This document shows positions 41,052-48,824 of a stretch of 64,000 bases of DNA, in pieces; position 1 is the stretch's first letter, and every line of letters starts with the position of its first letter. The translations under genes were made by a program, and so were the position numbers. The DNA lies in contig CAZCUN010000009.1 of NCBI GenBank assembly GCA_964502215.1, forward strand, positions 1 through 64,000, written 5' to 3'. Source of the stretch: JAALLB01 sp964502215 (GTDB lineage: Bacteria > Pseudomonadota > Alphaproteobacteria > Rhizobiales > Rhizobiaceae). The notes beneath the pieces were generated by a model, which was given only the letters and a program-made list of their open reading frames with translations, was not told the DNA's origin and ran no database searches.

Positions 41052-42434
41052 TCAGGTTTCCTTTTGAGCAGCTACAGCATTTAAACTGTTTGGCGCAGCA
41101 TCTACAATCTCAACATGAACGATATCGCCGGGCTTGCCAAGGCTATCGTCAACTATGACAGATTGAAGCCAAGGCGAACGACCTATGAGCTGTCCTTCAC
41201 GTCGCCCTTTTTTCTCTAGCAAAATGTCCATTTTGCGGCCGATGCAAGTTCTATTAAATTCTTCTTGCTGTTGATTAAGGAGTGCCTGTAATCTTTGAAG
41301 GCGCTCTGACTTAATCTCTTCTGGCACTTGGTCTTTCATGTCAGCACCTGGTGTTCCAGGACGGGTTGAGTATTTGAAAGAAAAGGCAGAGGCGTATTTA
41401 ACTTTGCGAACAACTTCGAGTGTTTCTTCAAAGTCTTCTTCTGTTTCACCTGGAAAGCCCACAATGAAATCGCCTGAGATTGCCATGTCAGGGCGCACTT
41501 CACGCATCCGCTCGATGATATACATATAATCTTGCACTGTGTGATGGCGGTTCATCGCTTTTAAAATCTTGTCTGAACCTGCCTGAACTGGCAAATGCAA
41601 ATAAGGCATTAGGCAATCAAGTTCGCGGTGAGCATTGATTAAGCTTTCATCCATATCGACTGGATGGGAAGTTGTGTAACGCAACCGATCAAGGTTCTGT
41701 ATTTTTGCAAGCTCATGCAAAAGTTCGCCCAAGCCCCACTCGCGACCATCATCACCTTCACCGTGCCATGCATTTACATTTTGACCCAAAAGCGTGATTT
41801 CGCGCACGCCTGCATCGACCATGCCTTGGGCTTCATCGACGATTTGTTTTACGGTTCTGGAAACCTCTGCGCCTCGTGTGTATGGCACTACGCAGAAAGT
41901 ACAGAATTTATCGCAACCTTCTTGTACTGTCAGAAAAGACGCAACACCGCGCGCTTGAACTTGCTTTGCAGTCGCAACAGGAAGTTTTGCAAATTTCTCT
42001 TCAATTTCAAATTCAGTTTCAACAACGCGCTCGCCTTGTTCAGCACGATGAACAATATCTGCAATGCGGTGATATGTTTGCGGCCCAGCAACCAAATCAA
42101 CGGCCTTTGCACGCTTCATGATTTCAGACCCCTCAGCCTGCGCTACACAACCTGTTACACCAATGGTCATTGGGCGGTTGGTGTCAGCTCGCTTTTCTTT
42201 AAGTTTGCGAATACGTCCAACTTCTGAATAAACTTTCTCAGCAGCTTTTTCGCGGATGTGGCACGTGTTGAGCAAAACTAAATCTGCATCTTCCATATCG
42301 TTCGTGCGCTCATAGCCATCTTGCTCAAGCGCATCTTCCATGCGGTTTGAATCATAGACGTTCATCTGACATCCGTAGGTTTTAACAAAAACCTTTTTTG
42401 GCTCTTCGAGCTTTTCAACCATTTTGGTACTCAT
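41052..42434 (-). CDS. miaB: tRNA-2-methylthio-N6-dimethylallyladenosine synthase MiaB
   Basis: A radical-SAM methylthiotransferase that adds the methylthio group at position 37 of tRNAs reading UNN codons. The N-terminal UPF0004 domain carries KTYGCQMNVYDSNRMEDAL with the first auxiliary-cluster Cys. The radical-SAM CxxxCxxC is in VQEGCDKFCTFCVVPYTRG near residue 171. A C-terminal TRAM domain contains GQLIGRSPWLQSVIVDD. The length of 460 residues is typical. It is co-transcribed with phoH-ybeY. Confidence 0.97.
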   Translation of the reverse strand: MSTKMVEKLEEPKKVFVKTYGCQMNVYDSNRMEDALEQDGYERTNDMEDADLVLLNTCHIREKAAEKVYSEVGRIRKLKEKRADTNRPMTIGVTGCVAQAEGSEIMKRAKAVDLVAGPQTYHRIADIVHRAEQGERVVETEFEIEEKFAKLPVATAKQVQARGVASFLTVQEGCDKFCTFCVVPYTRGAEVSRTVKQIVDEAQGMVDAGVREITLLGQNVNAWHGEGDDGREWGLGELLHELAKIQNLDRLRYTTSHPVDMDESLINAHRELDCLMPYLHLPVQAGSDKILKAMNRHHTVQDYMYIIERMREVRPDMAISGDFIVGFPGETEEDFEETLEVVRKVKYASAFSFKYSTRPGTPGADMKDQVPEEIKSERLQRLQALLNQQQEEFNRTCIGRKMDILLEKKGRREGQLIGRSPWLQSVIVDDSLGKPGDIVHVEIVDAAPNSLNAVAAQKET

Positions 42435-42492
42435 AGTGAATTGAATTTGACGCGTTTTAGTTTGTTTTGACTAGAATTGAAAGGATGTTCTT

Positions 42493-43305
42493 CTAATCTG
42501 TTTTGATAAGTTCATTATCACGTTTGTGAAGCGTGTTGAGAAAATTATTTCGAACTTGCGCTTGCACATCTTTTGCAACCTGACGACGGTTGGAGTTTTC
42601 ATCAAACACGATAGGGTCGCCAAAAATCACTTCTACATCCCAAGCACTTAGTAACATGATATTCATTGCATGTCCGCCAAGCTTCATGTCGCCATACCAC
42701 GCAGCTTTTGCTCGTGTATATCGACCCATTGGCATCCCATGCAAATGGGTGTAGGCGATTGAAACTGGCTGAATCAGAACTTCTTCAACGTCCTCATCTT
42801 TTACGGCAAATTGTGCCGCACCTAAAAGTGCGCTTTTAAACTGCCCAATACGGTTACCATCATGGGTTGTGCCTTCCCCAAAAAGTACAACCGCATCACC
42901 ATCCAACATGCGTGTTGTCACTTCTTGAGCTTGCTCTCCCACTTTGCGTTTTTGTTCGCGAACGACGTAAATCGTTCTTTGCAAGCGTGACAAAAGATTA
43001 GCGCCAGCCATTTCATTGACTTCACTTTTGGCAATAAAAGAAAGCTCCATCACACTGCCTAGAACTGGGATATCCATCCATGAAATATGGTTTGATACAA
43101 TCATCAAGGGACGAGCTTCGGGAATTATTCCTGAAACATGAATTTTCAAACCGACGAGGCTGGTTGCAATTTTGTGCCAGACCATTGGCAACTTACGGGC
43201 AAGTCTAAGATCAAGCTTGATAGCGATCCATTGTATAGGGATGAAAATAATCGTCACAAGAATTAATATGAAAATTACGACATAAACACGTAAGTGCGCT
43301 ATCAT
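42493..43305 (-). CDS. plsC: 1-acyl-sn-glycerol-3-phosphate acyltransferase
   Basis: The second acyltransferase of phosphatidic acid synthesis, 270 residues. The catalytic NHxxxD motif is VSNHISWMDIPVLG (about residue 76) and the substrate-binding motif FGEGTTHDGNRIGQFK (about 148). One or two hydrophobic segments at the N-terminus (VYVVIFILILVTIIFIPIQW) anchor it in the membrane. Lyso-ornithine acyltransferases (OlsA) of Rhizobiales are close relatives and cannot be excluded. It overlaps the Fur-family gene by 4 bp. Confidence 0.9.
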   Translation of the reverse strand: MIAHLRVYVVIFILILVTIIFIPIQWIAIKLDLRLARKLPMVWHKIATSLVGLKIHVSGIIPEARPLMIVSNHISWMDIPVLGSVMELSFIAKSEVNEMAGANLLSRLQRTIYVVREQKRKVGEQAQEVTTRMLDGDAVVLFGEGTTHDGNRIGQFKSALLGAAQFAVKDEDVEEVLIQPVSIAYTHLHGMPMGRYTRAKAAWYGDMKLGGHAMNIMLLSAWDVEVIFGDPIVFDENSNRRQVAKDVQAQVRNNFLNTLHKRDNELIKTD

Positions 43306-43721
43306 GTTTCTTTTATCTTATCATTGAGTGGAATGCCATAAAGTTCAAGACGATGATCGACTAATTTGTAGCCCAGTTCCCTTGCAATCTTTTCTTGCAG
43401 GGCTTCAATTTCTGCGCTTTCAAATTCGATAACGTTTCCTGTTTTTAAATCAATCAAATGGTCATGATGGTTTTCTGGAACAATTTCATATCGCGCACGC
43501 CCGTCGCGAAATTCATGCCGTTCTATGATGCCAGTTTCTTCAAGTAGTTTTACTGTTCGGTAAACCGTTGCAATAGAAATTTTATCATCAATTGCTGAAG
43601 CTCTATTATACATTTCTTCAACGTCTGGATGGTCATCGGCATCTTCCAGAACTTTTGTAATGACGCGGCGCTGGCCTGTCATGCGCAAACCCTTTTCACT
43701 GCATCTTTTTTCCAGAGACAT
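43302..43721 (-). CDS. Fur-family metal regulator (Fur/Mur type)
   Basis: A 139-residue Fur-superfamily repressor. The winged helix contains RMTGQRRVITKVLEDADDHP and SIATVYRTVKLLEETGIIER. The metal-binding region HEFRDGRARYEIVPENHHDH is followed by the IDLKTGNVIEFES and ALQEKIARELGYKLVDHRLE segments. No Cys pair for a structural zinc is seen, as in rhizobial Mur (manganese-responsive), the likely identity given that Irr is also encoded in this window. The ATG at 43721 is chosen over two GTG codons just upstream. Confidence 0.88.
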   Translation of the reverse strand: MSLEKRCSEKGLRMTGQRRVITKVLEDADDHPDVEEMYNRASAIDDKISIATVYRTVKLLEETGIIERHEFRDGRARYEIVPENHHDHLIDLKTGNVIEFESAEIEALQEKIARELGYKLVDHRLELYGIPLNDKIKET

Positions 43722-43770
43722 CACCACGCGCTATATAACCTTCTAGCTCAATTTGGATTTCTTATAGTAT

Positions 43771-44289
43771 CTAACTAAGTTCAAGCTGCATGACAAGCGC
43801 AGCTGATCTGATGGCTTTATCATCCTTTGCTTGTGAGTAATAACCTTCACGTTCACCGATTTTAATAAATCCGATGCTTTTGTATAAATTTATCGCAGCA
43901 TGATTAGCTTCATCAACTTCGAGAAAAAGTTTGTTCATTCTATCATATTCTAACTTGCGAATTACTGTGCGCATGAGCTGGCTTGCTATCCCCTTGCGCC
44001 TTGCATCGGGACTTGTGGCAATCGTAATAATTTCAGCTTCATCAAGAATGCTTCGAACAAGCACAAACCCCAAAGGCTTACTATTCTTGCTCTTTGGTGG
44101 GTGCGCAACAAAGGATTTGTAACTATCATTGTTCAACATCTTTTCAAGTTCGCCATCACTCCAGCCGTGGTTAAACCCAGCGTGATGTATCTTTGACAAG
44201 ACCGAAAGATCTGACTTTTTCGCAAGCTGGATAGTAATTTCCGCAGGGGAGAGATAACCCTTCATAAACGCATTGAAATACCCCAGCAT
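43771..44289 (-). CDS. rimI: Ribosomal-protein-alanine N-acetyltransferase RimI-like
   Basis: A GNAT acetyltransferase of 172 residues, with the acetyl-CoA motif ATSPDARRKGIASQLMRTVI and the following LEVDEANHAAINLYKSIGFI typical of RimI, which acetylates the N-terminus of ribosomal protein S18. Its place directly after tsaB (1-bp overlap) is the standard bacterial arrangement and supports the name. The N-terminal 15 residues are not conserved, so the start may lie slightly further in. Confidence 0.88.
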   Translation of the reverse strand: MLGYFNAFMKGYLSPAEITIQLAKKSDLSVLSKIHHAGFNHGWSDGELEKMLNNDSYKSFVAHPPKSKNSKPLGFVLVRSILDEAEIITIATSPDARRKGIASQLMRTVIRKLEYDRMNKLFLEVDEANHAAINLYKSIGFIKIGEREGYYSQAKDDKAIRSAALVMQLELS

Positions 44290-44939
44290 TATACCCGCTC
44301 CAGCGCGAAACCAGCTTGAACCTTAGCGTCTGCTGAACGCAAATAAAGTGGCTCTGGTGGTGCTTTTTGTTCTGGCACTGCGCTTGCCAATTTTGCAACG
44401 GTTGTAATTTTTGGCGCTGAAAACTTATGCAAGATTGGCAATTCCAGATTTGTTGTATGATTTAAAATTTCAGCCCCTGCGCCACATGCAGAAATCTGGC
44501 GATTACAAAACAGCTCTTCCAATTCTTCATAAGAACTAGCAAACGGGTTTTCACCTTTTATCTGGCAGTAAAGCTCACCACGTTTTGCATCCAAGAGACT
44601 TACCAACTCTCCTTCATAAGATGTCACTTCTGCCTCACATGCATCCAGCGTGGACACACCAATAACAGGTAAATCAAGCGAAAGACCAAACCCTCGCGCA
44701 ACGGACATACCAACGCGCACCCCTGTGAAGCTTCCTGGCCCAATCGTAACGCCAATGCGATCTATATCCTTAAAACCAAGTTTAGTTTTTGAAAAACAAG
44801 TATCAATCAAGCCCATAAGGACTTCCGCATGACCGCGGCCTATGTCTTTTGATTGTTCTGCCAGTACCACATTTCTATCGCCATCATAAAGACAAACCGA
44901 ACAAAGATGTGAAGATGTATCAAGGGCTAGTAAGATCAA
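44289..44939 (-). CDS. tsaB: tRNA threonylcarbamoyladenosine synthesis protein TsaB
   Basis: The non-catalytic partner of TsaD in making t6A37 of tRNA. The protein (216 residues) has the ASKHA-fold signatures MILLALDTSSHLCSVCLYDG at the N-terminus and IGVTIGPGSFTGVRVGMSVA in the middle; VSLLDAKRGELYCQIKGE follows. The C-terminal third is divergent, as usual. Its neighbours rimI and the NifU-like gene occur with it in many alphaproteobacteria. Confidence 0.94.
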   Translation of the reverse strand: MILLALDTSSHLCSVCLYDGDRNVVLAEQSKDIGRGHAEVLMGLIDTCFSKTKLGFKDIDRIGVTIGPGSFTGVRVGMSVARGFGLSLDLPVIGVSTLDACEAEVTSYEGELVSLLDAKRGELYCQIKGENPFASSYEELEELFCNRQISACGAGAEILNHTTNLELPILHKFSAPKITTVAKLASAVPEQKAPPEPLYLRSADAKVQAGFALERV

Positions 44940-44948
44940 CTGCTATTC

Positions 44949-45533
44949 TTAAAGCTGGACGCCAACTGGCATAACTTCTTGTACTTCCGGAATGAAGTGT
45001 TTTAACAAATTTTGAATGCCATGCTTCAAGGTTGCCGTTGAAGATGGGCAGCCTGCGCAAGCGCCCTTCATGTGAAGATAAACAATGCCATCTCTAAAAC
45101 CATGGAATGTAATATCGCCGCCATCTTGAGCAACCGCAGGGCGCACACGCGTATCAAGCAACTCTTTGATGGTGTTTACGATGTGCGTATCTTCCTCGGC
45201 AAAGTCTTCTTCGCCTACTTCAATGTCACCAGCGCCTTCGCCCATGACAGGTTTGCCAGTTACGAAATGCTCCATGATTGTACCAAGTACAGCTGGCTTT
45301 AAGTGCTGCCAATCAAAACCATCTTCTGCATCGCCTTCACGAGTTACAGAAATGAAATCATAGCCAAAGAAAACGCCTGATACACCGGGAATTGTGAAAA
45401 GCTGTTTTGCTAAAGGTGACTTTTCAGCATCTTCTTGTGTGCGAAAGTCTGCCGAGCCTGATGGCATCACCTGAATGCCAGGCAAGAACTTTAAGGTTGC
45501 AGGATTTGGCGTGGCTTCTGTTTGAATGAACAT
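44949..45533 (-). CDS. NifU-family Fe-S cluster scaffold (Nfu-type)
   Basis: A 194-residue iron-sulfur carrier. Residues 1-88 are the Nfu N-terminal domain (MFIQTEATPNPATLKFLPG). Residues 115-190 are the NifU C-terminal domain with the cluster-binding CxxC in LHMKGACAGCPSSTATLKHG. It probably passes 4Fe-4S clusters to client enzymes such as MiaB or HemW, which are also encoded here. The start at 45533 is chosen because the conserved domain begins MFIQTEATPNP. It lies 9 bp upstream of tsaB. Confidence 0.92.
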   Translation of the reverse strand: MFIQTEATPNPATLKFLPGIQVMPSGSADFRTQEDAEKSPLAKQLFTIPGVSGVFFGYDFISVTREGDAEDGFDWQHLKPAVLGTIMEHFVTGKPVMGEGAGDIEVGEEDFAEEDTHIVNTIKELLDTRVRPAVAQDGGDITFHGFRDGIVYLHMKGACAGCPSSTATLKHGIQNLLKHFIPEVQEVMPVGVQL

Positions 45534-45607
45534 AATACGGTTCTCCAACCTTAACGACAGGATTTGTTATTAGAATGATTCCAAAGTAAGCATTAATTTA
45601 AACGGAA

Positions 45608-46099
45608 TCAAGTCACACTTTCGATCTCTTCATCGCTCATATTGTAAGGCACAACTATCACAGGAATTGAAAAAGCTGTGCCACTAGCGGCAAGTGCGCT
45701 AACCAAAGGGCCTGGGCCTTCGTTTCCATCCCCAGATGCGAGAACCAATACAGCGATATCTTGATCTTCTTCAATCAATTTTTGCAGTTCTTCGTAGGTT
45801 TTGCCTTCACGGTAAATCAATTCAGGATCAATGCTGCCATGGTCACGGCTATATTGCGCATATTTTTCGAGAGCCGCTTCACCTGTTTCACGCGCCTCTG
45901 CCTTCATAATTTCTTCAACACCTAACCAATGCTGAAAATCTTCAGGCTCTGAAACATAAAGCAGTTCAAGGCTGCCGCCTGTGTTTGTTGCCCTGCGTTC
46001 TGCGTATAAAACAGCACGATTACACTCAGACGTATCATCCACAACACATAAAAATTTACGTTGGTGACCTTCTTCACGAATTAATCGTTTACTTACCAT
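45608..46099 (-). CDS. Universal stress protein (UspA) family
   Basis: A 163-residue Usp-fold protein: KFLCVVDDTSECNRAVLYAE at the N-terminus, a central helix region with IMKAEARETGEAALEKYA, and VLVLASGDGNEGPGPLVSAL where the ATP-binding G-x2-G-x9-G(S/T) loop normally lies; here the loop is only partly matched. VIVVPYNMSDEEI ends the fold. The ligand and role are unknown. The start has GGAGAG upstream. Confidence 0.87.
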   Translation of the reverse strand: MVSKRLIREEGHQRKFLCVVDDTSECNRAVLYAERRATNTGGSLELLYVSEPEDFQHWLGVEEIMKAEARETGEAALEKYAQYSRDHGSIDPELIYREGKTYEELQKLIEEDQDIAVLVLASGDGNEGPGPLVSALAASGTAFSIPVIVVPYNMSDEEIESVT

Positions 46100-46144
46100 T
46101 TTCGCACTCTCTCCTCTATAGACGCGTAACTTACACCACTGTGC

Positions 46145-47182
46145 TTAACCAAGGAAGCCAAAAATCTCACGAACTTCACGCATTGTTTCTTGGGCAATAA
46201 TACGCGCCCTGTCAGAGCCATCAGCTAACACTGTATCTACATGTGCAGGATCATCCATTAATTTACGCATTTCAATATTAATGGGTGCAAGTTTTTCTAC
46301 TGCTAATTCTGCAAGCGCTGGCTTAAAAGTACCAAATTGCTGACCTGCAAACTGCGTTAAAACATCTTGCGATGATTTACCTGAAAGTGCCGAATAAATA
46401 CCTATAAGATTTCTAGCCTCTGGGCGCTCAGATAATTCATCCATGGTTTCTGGCAGTGGCTCAGGGTCCGTTTTTGCCTTGCGTATTTTTTTGGCAATAT
46501 CATCAGCACTATCTGTTAGGTTAATACGCGACATGTCTGAAGGTTCAGACTTTGACATTTTGCTTGAACCGTTGCGCAAAGACATCACCCGCGTTGCAGG
46601 GCCTTCGATGATGGGGTCTGTTATCGGAAAGTACCCTTCTTCACCATGGCCGTGCTCTTTAATTTGAGCCGCGAAGTCGTGGTTGAATTTTCCCGCAATC
46701 TCTCTTGTTAATTCAAGATGCTGTTTTTGATCATCCCCCACAGGCACATGGGTGGCACGATAAAGCAAAATGTCTGCAGCCATCAGGTTTGGATAAGAAA
46801 AAAGGCCGACAGAAGCATTTTGTGCGTTCTTTCCTGCCTTATCCTTAAACTGCGTCATACGCTGCAACCAACCCATGCGCGCTACACAATTAAAGAGCCA
46901 AGCAAGCTCTGCATGTTCTTTCACTTGTGACTGATTGAAAACAATATGTTTTGTCGGATCAATGCCGCTTGCGATGAATGCTGCTGCTATCTCACGGGTT
47001 TGGTTTTTTAAGTTTTCTTGAACTAATTGCGCGGTAACCGCATGCAAATCAACCACACAATAAATACATTCATGGCTTTCTTGAAGTGCAACAAATTTTC
47101 TTATCGCACCAAGATAATTTCCAAGGTGCAGATTACCTGTTGGCTGGACACCTGAAAATACGCGGTTCTTTGGTTGAGCCAT
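46145..47182 (-). CDS. trpS: Tryptophan-tRNA ligase
   Basis: A class I aminoacyl-tRNA synthetase of 345 residues. The HIGH-type motif is SGVQPTGNLHLGNYLGAIR at the N-terminus, the KMSKS-type SSKMSKSEPSDMSRINL near residue 205, and the AQLVQENLKNQTREIAAA segment is typical. VPVGDDQKQHLELTREIAGK carries the tryptophan-binding part. The length is usual. It is downstream of murJ on the same strand. Confidence 0.97.
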   Translation of the reverse strand: MAQPKNRVFSGVQPTGNLHLGNYLGAIRKFVALQESHECIYCVVDLHAVTAQLVQENLKNQTREIAAAFIASGIDPTKHIVFNQSQVKEHAELAWLFNCVARMGWLQRMTQFKDKAGKNAQNASVGLFSYPNLMAADILLYRATHVPVGDDQKQHLELTREIAGKFNHDFAAQIKEHGHGEEGYFPITDPIIEGPATRVMSLRNGSSKMSKSEPSDMSRINLTDSADDIAKKIRKAKTDPEPLPETMDELSERPEARNLIGIYSALSGKSSQDVLTQFAGQQFGTFKPALAELAVEKLAPINIEMRKLMDDPAHVDTVLADGSDRARIIAQETMREVREIFGFLG

Positions 47183-47270
47183 GATGTTTTTTTCCGTTTA
47201 TTCCATCTTGTGATAAGTCGCGCGGTTTATGACGGTTTATATTCTGCTTAGCAAGGGGGAAAGAAATAAT

Positions 47271-48824
47271 TCATCGTCTTAACATGCGCTTCAATTGTTC
47301 TTTGGGTATGGCACCTGTTGCAATGACGATTGCAAAGTATGCAACTGTAGCAACTGCAATTAATAGTCCAATCATGGCAAGGCGCGAAAGTAATCCGCTA
47401 TCAGTGATTGCCACTCCTAGCCATAGGCTACCTGCGTATAAGACTCCTGCCATCACAAGACTTGCAAAACAGATCAATAAAACATTGCGCCAGGTTTTTG
47501 AAGCAATTCTAAAATGCCTGCCAAAATGTAGTGATGCCCATAATAAAATAGCATTGACCCAACCTGCTGTACTTGTTGCCAGCGCTAATCCTAGTACGCC
47601 ATAGATTGGAAATAAAACGAGGCTTAAAATAATGTTTAAAATCGCATTTACACCTGAAAACCACATCGGTGTGCGCATGTCTTCACGCGCATAAAAGCTT
47701 GGTTGGAAAATCTTGATTAAAACAAAAGACGGTAAGCCAATCGCAAAGCCAGCTAAAACCAATGAAGTTATTTCTGCTGTATCACGATCAAACGCACCAC
47801 GCTCATAAACTAATGCGACCAGCGGTAAGTTAAGCATGAAAAGTCCAACTGCTGCTGGCACTGTTAAGCCCAGACCAAATTCAATACTACGATTTTGCAA
47901 ATGCGCTGCTTCTTCTGCATTCTTTGCCGTTAACGCTCGACTTAATTCTGGTAGCAATACGACGCCAATTGAAATGCCTATGATGCCCAGTGGTAATTGC
48001 ATCAAGCGATCTGCGTAATTCATAACTGCAATTGCACCAGATTGCGCTGAAGCGATGATCTGACTGACGAGCAAGTTAATCTGCGTAATGCCACCTGCAA
48101 TTGCCGTTGGCACAGCTAAGACAAGTAAGCGTTTTACTGAGGGTGAAACCTTTGGCATTCGAAGTGACAAAGGAAAGCCCTCTTTGCGAATGCCATAAAT
48201 CAGCAGCAACAATTGTAGTATGCCAGAAGCAAATACGCCCCATGCCATGGCTTGGCCAATTGCTGCATCTGTGAGTTCTACGACACCTGCAAATACCAAA
48301 ACTAGAATAAAAATAATGTTTAAAACAACTGGGGCAAAGGCTGCTAGAAAATATCGTCTGAAAGAGTTTAATATACCAGAGAACATCGCCACCAAAGACA
48401 TGGCCATCAAATAGGGAAACATGATCCGCGTGAGTAAAACGGTAAGCTCAAACTTATCAGGGTCATTTGCAAATTTTGGCGCAATGATTGTCCCTACTAA
48501 GGTCGGCATGAAAATCATTGCAAGGGCAGATAATATTAACAGTACGAGCACCAGAACGGATAAAATCTGCTCGGCAAATTCGCGGGCTGCTGGTTTGCCA
48601 CCGCTTTCTAATTCTTTTGCAAAAAGCGGAATGAAGGCTGCATTGAAAGCACCTTCTGCAAACAATCTTCTGAATAGGTTTGGAAATCTGAAAGCTGCAT
48701 AAAACGCATCAGCCACCGGGCCTGCACCCAGAAAGGCTGCGATCATCGCTTCACGTGCAAATCCAAGTACACGGCTTGCCATGGTCGCGCCCCCAACAGA
48801 AGCAAATTTCTTGGCTAAACTCAT
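47271..48824 (-). CDS. murJ: Lipid II flippase MurJ
   Basis: A polytopic membrane protein of 517 residues with about 14 hydrophobic segments, the MOP-superfamily flippase moving lipid II to the periplasm. Typical MurJ sequences are ATMASRVLGFAREAMIAAFL, ADAFYAAFRFPNLFRRLFAE with GAFNAAFIPLFAKE, and FQPSFYAREDMRTPMWFSGV. It overlaps the glnD stop by 4 bp (ATGA), so the two are translationally coupled; this glnD-murJ pairing is typical of alphaproteobacteria. Confidence 0.96.
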   Translation of the reverse strand: MSLAKKFASVGGATMASRVLGFAREAMIAAFLGAGPVADAFYAAFRFPNLFRRLFAEGAFNAAFIPLFAKELESGGKPAAREFAEQILSVLVLVLLILSALAMIFMPTLVGTIIAPKFANDPDKFELTVLLTRIMFPYLMAMSLVAMFSGILNSFRRYFLAAFAPVVLNIIFILVLVFAGVVELTDAAIGQAMAWGVFASGILQLLLLIYGIRKEGFPLSLRMPKVSPSVKRLLVLAVPTAIAGGITQINLLVSQIIASAQSGAIAVMNYADRLMQLPLGIIGISIGVVLLPELSRALTAKNAEEAAHLQNRSIEFGLGLTVPAAVGLFMLNLPLVALVYERGAFDRDTAEITSLVLAGFAIGLPSFVLIKIFQPSFYAREDMRTPMWFSGVNAILNIILSLVLFPIYGVLGLALATSTAGWVNAILLWASLHFGRHFRIASKTWRNVLLICFASLVMAGVLYAGSLWLGVAITDSGLLSRLAMIGLLIAVATVAYFAIVIATGAIPKEQLKRMLRR